DNA of 64,000 bases from Gracilinema caldarium DSM 7334 (GCF_000219725.1 NC_015732.1:1240001-1304000), one strand, 5' to 3'; positions 1-8,884 are shown, counted from the stretch's first letter. Translations and numbers: made by a program. The notes: generated by a model not told the origin, from the sequence alone.

Positions 1-352
1 GGACCAGACTAAAAGGAGTATAAGTGCCTGCAATTAACAGATAGATGGAACTATGATCTAATACTCGAAATACCCGTTTTGCCCCCTCATGCTGAATTGC
101 ATGATAGAGGGTGGACGCGATAAACATGATGATAAGGGATGCAGTATAGATGCAGAAAGTTGTAATTGCCAGCGCCCCCCCACCGCTGCCACCAAGATAC
201 CCATTGGCTCTTAGCACCAGTAAAATAAGCCCTGCAATAGAAAGAAGCGCCCCGATACCATGTAAAATGGAGTTGGCAATTTCTTCTCCTGGAGTCTGAA
301 AGGGAAGGGGTTCAGGAAGTTTCCTGTTTTGTATTAGTGGTTTCTTACTCAT
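1..352 (-). CDS. Hemolysin III family membrane protein (N-terminal part, runs off the left edge)
   Basis: An open frame starts at an ATG at 350-352 and continues past the window edge without a stop. Its translation holds the family motifs EEIANSILHGIGALLSIAGL, then a glycine-rich turn, then STLYHAI and DHSSIYLLIAGTYTPF. These are typical of the hemolysin III / YqfA / PAQR-like family of seven-helix inner-membrane proteins, whose conserved His and Asp residues are thought to bind a metal. About 117 residues are present, roughly half the usual length. The cellular role of bacterial members is poorly defined, so the name should not be read as proof of haemolysis. It is the first gene after rlmJ on the same strand. 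Confidence 0.85.
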   Translation of the reverse strand, partial: MSKKPLIQNRKLPEPLPFQTPGEEIANSILHGIGALLSIAGLILLVLRANGYLGGSGGGALAITTFCIYTASLIIMFIASTLYHAIQHEGAKRVFRVLDHSSIYLLIAGTYTPFSLV

Positions 353-392
353 GGCAAATTAGACATATAAATATAAAAAAGGTTTCAAGAAT

Positions 393-1268
393 TTAGGTGA
401 AAAATTGGAATCGGCAGGCTGGGATGCTTGGGCTGGTTTCATCCTCAGTACCATCTGCTCTAAGTTCTGACCCAGTTTCCCGCAGGATTTTTGTCAGTAC
501 CGGGATCGCTTCAGGTAGCAGTTGTTGTAAGGCCCATGGAGGATTAAGTAATACCAGACCACTGCCATACATACCCCGTTCCCGTTTGTGTTCGGTTTGT
601 ATTTCCACGTGCAACCTGTTACCTGGGTACAATGAAAGGAGTTCTTTTGGTAAGGCTTGGGCTGTTTCTTTTGCAAGCAGGGGATACCAGATTATATAGG
701 TCCCTGTGGCAAAACGCCGCAGCCCTTCCTTAAGCGCGGCTACTACCTTACCATAATCACTGGGCATTTCATAGGAAGGGTCGATAAAGATGCAAGCCCG
801 GCGGGAAGGGGGAGGCAAAAAGGCTTTAATTCCCTCAAATCCATCAGATCGTAGGATAGATACCTGTTTAGACCCTTCAAAGTATTGTTGTAGGGCTTCA
901 TAATCTGTAGGATGCAGTTCATAGAAAACTCGGCGGTCCTGAGTTCTCAATATACGATCCGCAATCAGAGGAGAGCCTGGATAACGTCCGCAATCAGCGA
1001 TGCATTGTTCTAGGAAATCTTTAAATTGCTGGATACTGGCTGGTATCGGCCCTGGATAATCTAAAAGCCGTTGGAATCCTGTACGCCATTCTTCATTTTG
1101 GGTAGCATATCCGGAGTGCAGACTGTACGCACCTGAACCTGCATGGGTATCCATATAAAGAAGAGGCACATCCTTTTGTATCATATAGCTCAAACTGTGG
1201 AATAAGAAGAAGTGCTTTAAGATGTCTGCATGATTTCCTGCATGAAAGGCGTGCCGATAAGCTAACAT
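393..1268 (-). CDS. rlmJ: 23S rRNA (adenine(2030)-N6)-methyltransferase RlmJ
   Basis: The 291-residue protein begins MLAYRHAFHAGNHADILKH, the characteristic N-terminus of RlmJ (YhiR), which methylates N6 of A2030 in 23S rRNA using S-adenosylmethionine. The SAM-binding motif DTHAGSG lies at residues 40-46. The N6-methyltransferase motif, normally DPPY, reads DPSY at 163-166; that one-residue variant is compatible with activity. Length is close to the usual 280. The start is the only sensible ATG and gives the family N-terminus intact. It lies between the hemolysin III gene and an HTH protein gene on the same strand and may be cotranscribed with them. The enzyme is cytoplasmic. Confidence 0.93.
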   Translation of the reverse strand: MLAYRHAFHAGNHADILKHFFLFHSLSYMIQKDVPLLYMDTHAGSGAYSLHSGYATQNEEWRTGFQRLLDYPGPIPASIQQFKDFLEQCIADCGRYPGSPLIADRILRTQDRRVFYELHPTDYEALQQYFEGSKQVSILRSDGFEGIKAFLPPPSRRACIFIDPSYEMPSDYGKVVAALKEGLRRFATGTYIIWYPLLAKETAQALPKELLSLYPGNRLHVEIQTEHKRERGMYGSGLVLLNPPWALQQLLPEAIPVLTKILRETGSELRADGTEDETSPSIPACRFQFFT

Positions 1269-1334
1269 AATTGTATCCTACTATGCTTTCTAGGCTCAGC
1301 TCAAGGTACGATATGTTCTGTGCGGCCTGTTTTT

Positions 1335-2183
1335 TTAATTGTAAAGGTCCTGTATATTTTTATATTTCTGTTTCAGGACGAACAGTGTCGCATCTACGGT
1401 TCCCTTGGGAATCTGAAGAACCTCCGCAAGTTCCTGATTACTGGCAGATTTCTTGATTTTATGAAGTCGCTCGGTGAGTTTCTCTAAACGTCGTACATTT
1501 TTTGCAGCCCGTACTTCTAGTTGTATCCTTACAATGGGGTCCAGGTCTGTTATAGTAAGTTGTCCCTCGTACCGTAATTTTTTTATATAACACACCTGTA
1601 TCTCTGTTTGCAGAGAATTGATGCGTTCATCAATTTTTAAACGTTTTAGTTTTAGCATATGGAACCACTGTTCCAGTTTACAGGGATCAATCCCTAAGGC
1701 GTGAGCAATCCGTTGTGAAAAGTCTGGTGATATATATCGATAGGATTTGAGAGCAAGGAGTAGTATTTGCCGGGGATTTCGGATTTTCATGGAAATCTCA
1801 GGGGGCATATAGGGTTGTTCAGTATCAAGGACAAGTTCTGTTTCTCCATTATCGCTCCATTTCGACTGATGCCACAGCTGAATTTCATCATCCTGATTAA
1901 GCTGTTCTTCTTTTTTATAATCCCGCAGGGCATACTGAATACTGCGATGGATGTAAGCATCAAAACTATGACCAGTGTCATGATAATGTTCAATCGACCT
2001 CCGTAAACGGGGGAAATAAAAGGCTATAAAATCAATGCGATCCTCCGGATGCAGTGTTGTAAGACTGAATCGGTGGGGATTATTTAGTAGGTATTGTATA
2101 ACCCGTTGTTCAAAGTCCCTTTGGTTTGATACACCTGCTCTGAATTCTTGCAGCAGCTGTTCCATTGTATTATTTTCACCCAT
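1335..2183 (-). CDS. Sigma-factor-like helix-turn-helix protein of unknown role
   Basis: I do not recognise a named family. The start is placed at the ATG at 2181-2183 because GGAGG sits 7 nt upstream; a longer reading from 2234 has no ribosome site. In the 282-residue product, residues 48-90 (FIAFYFPRLRRSIEHYHDTG, then FDAYIHRSIQYALRDYKK) resemble region 2 of sigma-70 proteins, in which a helical segment is followed by an aromatic-basic helix. The last 35 residues (NQELAEVLQIPKGTVDATLF) look like a region-4-type HTH. The middle is helical and basic. It could be a divergent sigma factor, an anti-sigma partner or a regulator. It is preceded by an unusual repeat-rich intergenic region. Confidence 0.6.
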   Translation of the reverse strand: MGENNTMEQLLQEFRAGVSNQRDFEQRVIQYLLNNPHRFSLTTLHPEDRIDFIAFYFPRLRRSIEHYHDTGHSFDAYIHRSIQYALRDYKKEEQLNQDDEIQLWHQSKWSDNGETELVLDTEQPYMPPEISMKIRNPRQILLLALKSYRYISPDFSQRIAHALGIDPCKLEQWFHMLKLKRLKIDERINSLQTEIQVCYIKKLRYEGQLTITDLDPIVRIQLEVRAAKNVRRLEKLTERLHKIKKSASNQELAEVLQIPKGTVDATLFVLKQKYKNIQDLYN

Positions 2184-2340
2184 GGTTGGCCTCCGTATTA
2201 CATTTTTATAAGGTAGCTCATAGCCCTGCTCCAAAAAAGCAAATACTGTGCCAACTTTTTGGTACTATGAAAAATACAACATTATTTGCTTAATTGATAA
2301 TGAAATAGATTGATGAATTGCTCGTCGTGAGCCTGTTCTG

Positions 2341-2425
2341 GTTACAATTTGTTACAAAAATACTACGCCCCTGCAGTATCTGCAGGGGATGCAGCGTTGT
2401 TATGTTACAATTTGTTACAAAAATA
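2341..2425. promoter_or_regulatory. Two identical 22-bp direct repeats flanking a hairpin, likely operator region
   Basis: The same 22 bases occur at 2341-2362 and 2404-2425, 63 bp apart start to start, about six helical turns. Read on the minus strand, each copy contains TTGTAAC twice, with a 10-nt period. Four heptamers in two helically phased pairs is the architecture used by dimeric OmpR/PhoB-type or similar activators. The element lies 158 bp or more upstream of the start of the sigma-like gene and immediately downstream of the DHH phosphoesterase gene. The bound protein is unknown. Confidence 0.6.
2368..2388. repeat. Perfect 9-bp inverted repeat between the two direct repeats
   Basis: CCCCTGCAG and CTGCAGGGG are separated by TAT. 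The stem is perfect and GC-rich, but neither strand has a clean T run directly after it; the minus strand has only a T5 tract a few bases further on. It could be a weak terminator for the DHH gene or part of the flanking regulatory element. Confidence 0.6.
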
Positions 2426-2441
2426 GCGAACCCAAGGTCCC

Positions 2442-3404
2442 CTAGAGAACCTCTGCAAATGCCCTGATAAGCCTTTCTTTGAGGGGAGCTATGGTCCCTT
2501 GAGCGGTAAAACCTGAGGCTTGCTTATGCCCTCCACCACCAAACTGAACCGCTATGGCAGATACATCAACCTTGTCTATGGACCTGAGCCCTACCGTACA
2601 GGATGTTGGACTTTCTTGCCGGATAACCGCTACAGCTTCAACGCCGGCTACGGAAAGGAGTAATTGATACAACATGTCTGAATCCCTCCCCTGAAGTCCA
2701 AAGCGTTCCGTATCTTCTAAGTTCTCATAGGAAACCAGGAGTTTCCCATGGTAATAGGACTCTGTTCTGCTTAAAATAAGACCGAGGAGTATGCGAGATT
2801 CAAGACTTTTACCGCCATTAATCTTCTGAAACGTCCTTTTTGGACTGGCGCCAGCGCTGATAAGGCGGCTTGCAATATCAAAGGTGAATGCTCCACCATA
2901 ATCAACATGACGAAAAAAGCCTGTATCGGTACATAGACCAAAAAAGAGTAGTTCCGCTTCTTCCTTTGTTGGCGTAAGCCCCAGGGCTTCGATGAGTAAA
3001 AGGGTTAAAGCGGTAACTGATGGAGATGTGGGTTCTAAAAAGATCACATCCCCCGTAGGTTTTGCAGCTGCATGGTGGTCAATTATCGCCAGGGGGAGTC
3101 CCATGATGTAGGGTTCTAGGTCTCCGGTCCTTTCTAAACTGGAACAGTCCATAACAATGACACGACTTTCGGGTTCTCGAGGAGGGGTGGAGGTAAATCC
3201 TTCGGCATAGGATACGATTTCGGGCCGCTTAAAGGGTCCTGCTGAGCATGGAATTGCCTGTTTTCCCAATCGATTAAGTACTGAACAAAGCGCAAGCTGG
3301 CTCCCAACACAGTCACCATCTGGCTCTTTATGGCCAGCAATTAAAAACTTGGAACCCTCACGAATAAAGGTGAGCAAACTTTGGGGAACCTGAATGTTAG
3401 TCAT
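2442..3404 (-). CDS. DHH/DHHA1 phosphoesterase, NrnA-like
   Basis: The 320-residue protein has the DHH superfamily layout. HKEPDGDCVGSQ lies at 25-36 (metal-binding His and Asp), DCS at 86-88, the signature DHH at 109-111, and the C-terminal DHHA1 substrate loop GGGGHKQASGF at 289-299. This matches NrnA/RecJ-like cytoplasmic enzymes that use manganese to degrade nano-RNA, pAp or cyclic-dinucleotide breakdown products; sequence alone does not tell which. It is 6 bp downstream of an M24 peptidase gene on the same strand, so the two are probably cotranscribed. A second DHH paralogue lies near 46 kb. Confidence 0.88.
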   Translation of the reverse strand: MTNIQVPQSLLTFIREGSKFLIAGHKEPDGDCVGSQLALCSVLNRLGKQAIPCSAGPFKRPEIVSYAEGFTSTPPREPESRVIVMDCSSLERTGDLEPYIMGLPLAIIDHHAAAKPTGDVIFLEPTSPSVTALTLLLIEALGLTPTKEEAELLFFGLCTDTGFFRHVDYGGAFTFDIASRLISAGASPKRTFQKINGGKSLESRILLGLILSRTESYYHGKLLVSYENLEDTERFGLQGRDSDMLYQLLLSVAGVEAVAVIRQESPTSCTVGLRSIDKVDVSAIAVQFGGGGHKQASGFTAQGTIAPLKERLIRAFAEVL

Positions 3405-3410
3405 AGATCC

Positions 3411-4580
3411 TCACTGCGGTGTAAGTAAGGCAAACTGCCTCATTTTCCCAGAAACATAGGCTTGATGTTGCTGAATATATACATCAATTTCCGTCCTAAA
3501 TCCATATTCAGAAAAATAAAGCCCTGGTTCAATGGAAAAGCAGGCCCCATCCAGAAGCTTTCGTTCATCGGGAAATTCTACTGAATCGATATTTACCCCC
3601 GAACCATGACATTCTGTGTCTATTCCATGGCCGGTTCGATGTTTTATTGCCCCCTCATAACCTCTGTTCACAAGAAATTTTCTGACTTCCCGGTCTACCG
3701 CCGCCCCTGTCGGTCGAAGGCCCTGATTAAGCTGGGCTGTAATAAAACTGAGCGCTGCTTCGCGGCTATCGACCAAATCCTGAAAAATTTTTTGTATATG
3801 CTGGGGAATCTCTGTTCCGTAGTATCCTACCCAGGAAATATCTGCATATATGGAATGGTTTTCTATTTCCTTTGCCCAGAGGTCCAGTTGTATGACATCT
3901 CCAAACTGAATCAGGCGTCCATGACTCGTAACCTCATAGTGGGGATCTCCTGCATGGGAACCTGCGGCAACAATAGGCGGATGGTCGGTGACCAAGTTCC
4001 GCTCTTTCATCCCAACCAGAATAGCCTGTTGCAGGTCTCCTTCGTACAGGGGTTGTTTAGTTCTATAATGCTTTGAAACAAGAGCCCAGATGTCTTCTAC
4101 GATTTCATACAGTCCAATCGCAGCCCTTTTGTGGCTGGCTAGGTCTTCATCTGAAAGTATTCCTTTAATTCGCTGAATGAGGGATGCCGCACTAACAGTT
4201 TGAATACCTGCTTGTACCAAATTTTGCATAGTGCCTGCATCAAGATAAGAGATCACTGGCAGATTTACATCTGCATGTACTGCAAGCGTTTTACCAGCAA
4301 AACACTGCAAAGCCTTGGTAATCCCATCCCTTCCAGAATAGACAAGGCTACTACCAGAGAGCTGGTCCAAAATATGGGCTTCTATAGCATGAACTATCTT
4401 TATCGGTTCTCCTTCCCTTGGAACCATATAGAACCAGGGGCGTGAATTGGTTGAGTCCCTGCTTAATCCAAGAAGTTCATCCGAAAGTGGGTCTCGGTGG
4501 TGAAAATTATAAAAAAGCCATCCGTCTACAGCCTCTTCCCGGATGGCTTTCTGAAGGTTTTCAATGGTTAGCGCTGTCAT
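3411..4580 (-). CDS. M24 family metallopeptidase (Xaa-Pro aminopeptidase-like)
   Basis: The 389-residue protein has a creatinase-like N-terminal half and a pita-bread M24 catalytic domain from about residue 145. The five metal ligands are in order: Asp233 (QLDLWAK), Asp247 (YADISWVG), His318 (HRTGHGID), Glu351 (FSIEPGLYF) and Glu364 (FRTEID). With all ligands present it should be an active dinuclear aminopeptidase, probably removing a residue in front of proline, although the exact specificity is not visible. It has no signal peptide and is cytoplasmic. Its ATG overlaps the stop of the preceding gene in a TAATG junction, which points to translational coupling. Confidence 0.87.
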   Translation of the reverse strand: MTALTIENLQKAIREEAVDGWLFYNFHHRDPLSDELLGLSRDSTNSRPWFYMVPREGEPIKIVHAIEAHILDQLSGSSLVYSGRDGITKALQCFAGKTLAVHADVNLPVISYLDAGTMQNLVQAGIQTVSAASLIQRIKGILSDEDLASHKRAAIGLYEIVEDIWALVSKHYRTKQPLYEGDLQQAILVGMKERNLVTDHPPIVAAGSHAGDPHYEVTSHGRLIQFGDVIQLDLWAKEIENHSIYADISWVGYYGTEIPQHIQKIFQDLVDSREAALSFITAQLNQGLRPTGAAVDREVRKFLVNRGYEGAIKHRTGHGIDTECHGSGVNIDSVEFPDERKLLDGACFSIEPGLYFSEYGFRTEIDVYIQQHQAYVSGKMRQFALLTPQ

Positions 4581-5017
4581 TAAAATTCGATTTTTATTTC
4601 CTCTACCTTAAATTTATCAGCTATGTTTGCATCGGGTGGTAAAATACCCCAGGACGGATGGGATTTATCCCGTTTCACATACAATCTGACATGGCTGAAT
4701 TTACCATCTTTGTAAAAAATTACAAGGTAAGGCCAGGTTGTACTGGCATCCATTTTAATGAGATCACCCTTCCCACCAGAAGCGGCAAACCATGCATCGG
4801 GCAGGTAGAGTCTGCCAAGCTCGTTATCAGCCTTCTGGTATAGGACCAAAAAACCCAACGTATGAGGATAAATTTTAACGATTGGGACATTGATATAAAA
4901 TAGATTAGCCCAGTTGTCCGGGTTTGTGTCCGCCGGAATCCGTGCATCCTGTGCGATTCCAGGCAGTATACTGATAAAGAGCATTACAACCATAAGCAGT
5001 ACATGTCGAGTTTTCAA
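4580..5017 (-). CDS. Small exported protein, unknown function
   Basis: The 145-residue product opens with a basic residue cluster and a hydrophobic stretch (VLLMVVMLFISILPGIAQ) that reads as a Sec signal peptide with cleavage after about residue 22. The mature part is small, aromatic and rich in beta-type sequence (VKIYPHTLGFLVLYQKAD). No domain is recognised. The start is taken as TTG at 5015-5017 because GGGAGG lies 6-7 nt upstream; an ATG at residue 9 would cut into the signal peptide. It is coupled to the M24 gene by a TAATG overlap and is probably periplasmic. It resembles small proteins conserved among treponemes. Confidence 0.7.
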   Translation of the reverse strand: MKTRHVLLMVVMLFISILPGIAQDARIPADTNPDNWANLFYINVPIVKIYPHTLGFLVLYQKADNELGRLYLPDAWFAASGGKGDLIKMDASTTWPYLVIFYKDGKFSHVRLYVKRDKSHPSWGILPPDANIADKFKVEEIKIEF

Positions 5018-5117
5018 CGGGAGCCTCCCTTCCTTGGAAATTTCCTTTGAGAAACACAGAAGCGTCGCTTCTGCTGCTCTACAGTATAATACGCACAGCG
5101 GCTCTTCGCAAGGATTT

Positions 5118-6059
5118 TTATTGTATTGTAGCCAGCATAATAGCTTTTATTGTGTGTTTCCTATTTTCTGCCTGATCCCATGCCCGACTTTGAGGCCCGT
5201 CGATCACATCCTGGGTTACCTCTTCGCCTTTTACGGCAGGTAGACAATGTAAAAAGATTGTGTCTGATCGACCGGTTGTATCCATGAGTTCCTGGTTGAC
5301 CTGATAGGCTTTTAAAAGCCGGTACCTTTCTTCACGGGCTGCCTCTTCTCCCATGGACACCCATACATCGGTATAGATTGCATCCACGCCTTTTACAACC
5401 TGGATATCATCGGTAATCTCGATTGTACACCCGCTCTCTGCTCCATATTGATGACAGAGGCTCTGTAATGCTGCATCTGGTTGTAATACCTTCGGAGTAA
5501 CTACGGTAAAATGAATACCCAGCTTAGAACAAATAACCATGAGGGAACGAGCCACATTGTTTCTACCATCACCAACAAAACAAAGTTTTTTTCCTTTACT
5601 CGTTCCAAATACTTCTTCGAGGGTCATAATATCAGCAAGAACCTGAGTTGGATGAAATTGATCGGTGAGACCGTTATAAACGGGGACACCTGAATAAGCT
5701 GCAAGTTTTTCCACCGTTTCTTGTTTAAACCCACGGAACTCTATCGCATCGAACATCCTGCCCAATACCCGGGCTGTATCTTCAATCGATTCCTTTGCGC
5801 CCAATTGAATATCCTGGGTAGATAGAAATACGGGATGCCCACCCTCTTCGCCAAAAGCCGTCTCAAAGGCACATCTTGTACGGGTTGAACGTTTTTCAAA
5901 AATCATAGCAAGGGTTTTACCTGCAAAACGTTGATGAAGTTCTCCCCGTTTTTTTTGCTGTTTGACTTCTTGAGAAAGATCCAGTAAGTACCGGATTTCA
6001 TCGGACGTATAATCTTTCCAGGTAAGAAGTGACCGACCTTTGAACATTTCGGGATTCAT
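5118..6059 (-). CDS. argF: Ornithine carbamoyltransferase
   Basis: This enzyme makes citrulline from ornithine and carbamoyl phosphate, in arginine synthesis or, in reverse, in arginine catabolism. The carbamoyl-phosphate loop STRTR is at 58-62, the FHPTQ motif at 135-139, DVWVSMG at 231-237 and the ornithine-binding HCLPA at 271-275. All are intact in a 313-residue protein of normal length. The start is placed at the ATG at 6057-6059 because GGAGG precedes it by 6 nt; a longer reading to 6110 lacks a ribosome site. It stands alone with no arc or arg genes beside it. A candidate promoter and an ArgR-like site lie just upstream. Confidence 0.94.
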   Translation of the reverse strand: MNPEMFKGRSLLTWKDYTSDEIRYLLDLSQEVKQQKKRGELHQRFAGKTLAMIFEKRSTRTRCAFETAFGEEGGHPVFLSTQDIQLGAKESIEDTARVLGRMFDAIEFRGFKQETVEKLAAYSGVPVYNGLTDQFHPTQVLADIMTLEEVFGTSKGKKLCFVGDGRNNVARSLMVICSKLGIHFTVVTPKVLQPDAALQSLCHQYGAESGCTIEITDDIQVVKGVDAIYTDVWVSMGEEAAREERYRLLKAYQVNQELMDTTGRSDTIFLHCLPAVKGEEVTQDVIDGPQSRAWDQAENRKHTIKAIMLATIQ

Positions 6060-6080
6060 AGTGCCTCCAATATGTGGATA

Positions 6081-6110
6081 TATATACAATAAAAATGTAT
6101 TTTTATGCAA
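6081..6110 (-). promoter_or_regulatory. Candidate argF promoter overlapping an ArgR-like box
   Basis: On the minus strand TTGCAT (6105-6110) and TATATA (6081-6086) are 18 bp apart and 22 bp or more upstream of the argF start. TGCATAAAAATACA at 6096-6109 overlaps the -35 and resembles the half-palindromic ARG boxes bound by ArgR/AhrC. No argR gene is in the window, so regulation is inferred. Confidence 0.4.
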
Positions 6111-6142
6111 TAGGTGTAAAGCCTCTTTATTTACAGAATTAA

Positions 6143-8884
6143 TTGTACGATGATAAAATCAATATGATTTCAATGTTGTTTACGATAAGGTTTTATTCTC
6201 AATTCCACCGAACACAGCCTGATATGGTGAAATCCATACAGCAGGAAGTGCAGACTCTGGTCCATAGTTCTGGAGGAAAGATTATACGTCTTGGGCGAGA
6301 AACTATTGCAGAATTTTCTGAACAGTCCTTTACGTTTTCTATTCAATTTTTTACGTTTATTCAACAATTAATACCTTTCTGTCAAAAACTTCGAAAACTT
6401 TTACTGGGATATTCGATATATTTTTATACCGAAGATACTTTTGCGAATGATACCTGTGTAAAAAGGCTTGTACATCATAAAGACAGCATCGGAATTTTTT
6501 GCAGCCCTGAGCTTGTTACAATCTTTGCTCCACTCTTTGCAGTAGAATCTCTCCCCGACACAAATATCTTCCAACTTAAAGACTTAAAAAAAATTAAGGA
6601 ATTACCACTTCCGGACATTGACACTCTTATTCCACGATTTCGAACTGAACTTGATAGTTCCGCTGCTCGTTGTAAAATATTGCTTGGTAAAAACAGAGCT
6701 CTTCTCATGCTTTTAAACAACACCTATATAGAGCAACAATATAAAGATGTTCTTCAATTTTATATCAGCTTTAATCCCGCAGGACCATCTTTGAATGGGT
6801 TTATTGAGCTTTTTATACAAAGTATTCAAGAAAGAGATGAATTTTCACAACCATATAAAGAAAAATTGGCATTGCTCAAGGCTGAACGGTTACATGAACA
6901 GTATAATGAGACAATACAATCTCACCTGAAAGAGCTCTTGAATCTTTGGAACAGCATATATGAGACTATACCCCTTGTGCTTCATATTGATTATCTTGAT
7001 GCTCTCCACGATACATTACAGACGATATGTAGGCAATTCCTTGTCGCTTTTTTGCAGTCCCCCATACATCGTGTTCATATTTTTGCTACAGATAGGAAAT
7101 CCTTATCTTGGATTGATGAAATTGACCGTCATTTTGTTTTTATCCAGTCTCCTGAGCGCTCATGGAATGGCTTACTCGACGAAACAGACCAATATCTCAA
7201 TCCCAGGATTATAGTACCCGCTGCCTATCTTTGTCATAAACTATCCTCAATCTATTCAAAATCTGAACTCTCACTGCAACTGGAACGGAGTGGGTTTTCT
7301 AAAAGCAGTATCCAGTGGTTGTTTGAGGTTTTTAATAAAACCGGAATATTTCCAGTTGGAGCAGCGGATTTTATTATTTCTTCAGGAACCGAATCGATGC
7401 TCACAAACTATCTACAAGAGAAAGATTCGCATCTCGTGAACAGTATTGTCCAGGAACGGCTGCGTGAAAGTGTATCGAAACATGAGCTGCTTCCCAGTAT
7501 GGGCTTATTAGTCTGTTACATAGGTGTAGAAGGAAACGCTGACCCCGATTTTATTCTGGATTGTATTATCCATGATTTACAAAATGATTACTTTGTTGAA
7601 TTAGATCGATCTATTCAATCGGAACGGCTTATACAACTCATTGGCAACGAATTGTTTCCGGCACTATATTATATCCTGATCACGGATCATTTAGTAACCA
7701 CTGGTTCACCTCAAGATCTTCTTAATGCGGTACACAATACTGTTCCTTCTACTATTAGCAATAATCGAATAAAGGCCTTCTGCCATATCAATGCTGCTCT
7801 ATTGAATCTTGTTTCGGGGGATCTTGGTGTAGCTTCTGAGAACATAAAAACCGCACTTTTATTATTACAGGATTATAAAAATAAACAGGGCTTGGAAAAA
7901 GTGTTCCGAATTTTTGGATTATTAAAATTAGCGCAACATAATATCGAAGACAGCATTGAATATTTAACCTTTGCTCTGGATTCAGCACAGGAATGTGCAA
8001 ATACCTGTGAACGAGCTTATTCGAGTTATTACATCAGTGTAGCGTATTTCTTACAGGGTAATTTTCCTCGGGCTATCTTCTTTATTAATATGGCAATACA
8101 GCTATTCCATAATCTGGATAATCAACAATGGGAAGAAAAAAGCCTGTTTCTACTTGGCAGACTTCAATTTTCTTTGGGAAATTATGAAAAGGCTTTAGAA
8201 GCGTTTGATCTGATTCATGGTGTAGATATAGCTAGTTTATGGCGTCTGAGAGCAACACTCTATGCATCTATAGGTAATACCATTGCTATGAAACGTATAG
8301 CTGAATCATATGCAACGCTGCATATACAAGACCCCATGTTGGAAATTGAGCTACACTTTTTTCTTGGAAATTATGAAGCATGTTCCCGTCGCTGTGATGC
8401 CATGCTTATGAGTGAACCTGTATCTTTATTGAGAGTGACTGAGCAAGTGGATTGGACCGACGGATATGCGCAAATTGAATCGCTGCTTTTTCCCCGGCGG
8501 GATTTTTTATACCGTCATGCAATCTGCTTTAGAGCATTATCACAAAGTACTCTTTATCCAGAGGATCGTACTATTATTGCCATGCTTGATAAACTCATAA
8601 ATGATCTTAAGCCGATCAATAATTCCGGAATGTACGAATCTGGAGGCTATGAGGCAAGGATCTTTGATCCTTATGATGTTTTTTACTACACCTGTTATTA
8701 CTTGGTGCTGCAACGACTCGATTCTACAGAGATTGACCGGGCAACCGCTTTAAGTAGTGCTTTTAAACGCTTACAAAAACGGGCCAGCCGGATTGAAGAT
8801 GCAGAGATTCGGCGTCACTACTTAACTGCCAACTACTGGAATGGACTACTCAGTAGTGCTGCAAAATTGCATAATTTAATTTAA
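6143..8884 (+). CDS. Large TPR-containing protein, possibly a degenerate signal-transduction ATPase
   Basis: The 913-residue protein is not recognised by name. Residues 1-170 form an alpha/beta region. From about 175 a segment beginning ILLGKNRALLMLL sits where an NTPase P-loop would be expected but lacks a full GxxxxGKS. Residues 270-360 include hydrophobic strands such as IPLVLHIDYLDAL and HRVHIFATD, as in STAND-type ATPases. From about 540 to 770 there are tetratricopeptide-like helical repeats (YYISVAYFLQGNFPRAIFF, LFLLGRLQFSLGNYEKALEAF). There is no signal peptide or membrane segment. The start is uncertain: TTG at 6143, ATG at 6164 or ATG at 6173, none with a clear ribosome site. It is transcribed divergently from argF. 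Confidence 0.7.
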   Translation: MYDDKINMISMLFTIRFYSQFHRTQPDMVKSIQQEVQTLVHSSGGKIIRLGRETIAEFSEQSFTFSIQFFTFIQQLIPFCQKLRKLLLGYSIYFYTEDTFANDTCVKRLVHHKDSIGIFCSPELVTIFAPLFAVESLPDTNIFQLKDLKKIKELPLPDIDTLIPRFRTELDSSAARCKILLGKNRALLMLLNNTYIEQQYKDVLQFYISFNPAGPSLNGFIELFIQSIQERDEFSQPYKEKLALLKAERLHEQYNETIQSHLKELLNLWNSIYETIPLVLHIDYLDALHDTLQTICRQFLVAFLQSPIHRVHIFATDRKSLSWIDEIDRHFVFIQSPERSWNGLLDETDQYLNPRIIVPAAYLCHKLSSIYSKSELSLQLERSGFSKSSIQWLFEVFNKTGIFPVGAADFIISSGTESMLTNYLQEKDSHLVNSIVQERLRESVSKHELLPSMGLLVCYIGVEGNADPDFILDCIIHDLQNDYFVELDRSIQSERLIQLIGNELFPALYYILITDHLVTTGSPQDLLNAVHNTVPSTISNNRIKAFCHINAALLNLVSGDLGVASENIKTALLLLQDYKNKQGLEKVFRIFGLLKLAQHNIEDSIEYLTFALDSAQECANTCERAYSSYYISVAYFLQGNFPRAIFFINMAIQLFHNLDNQQWEEKSLFLLGRLQFSLGNYEKALEAFDLIHGVDIASLWRLRATLYASIGNTIAMKRIAESYATLHIQDPMLEIELHFFLGNYEACSRRCDAMLMSEPVSLLRVTEQVDWTDGYAQIESLLFPRRDFLYRHAICFRALSQSTLYPEDRTIIAMLDKLINDLKPINNSGMYESGGYEARIFDPYDVFYYTCYYLVLQRLDSTEIDRATALSSAFKRLQKRASRIEDAEIRRHYLTANYWNGLLSSAAKLHNLI

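Noticed and set aside
2184..2234. Longer N-terminus for the sigma-like protein
   Set aside because: The ATG at 2181-2183 has a GGAGG site at ideal distance, whereas the upstream ATG has none.
2368..2388. Rho-independent terminator of the DHH phosphoesterase gene
   Set aside because: The stem is good but no T run follows directly on either strand, so it was listed as an inverted repeat only.
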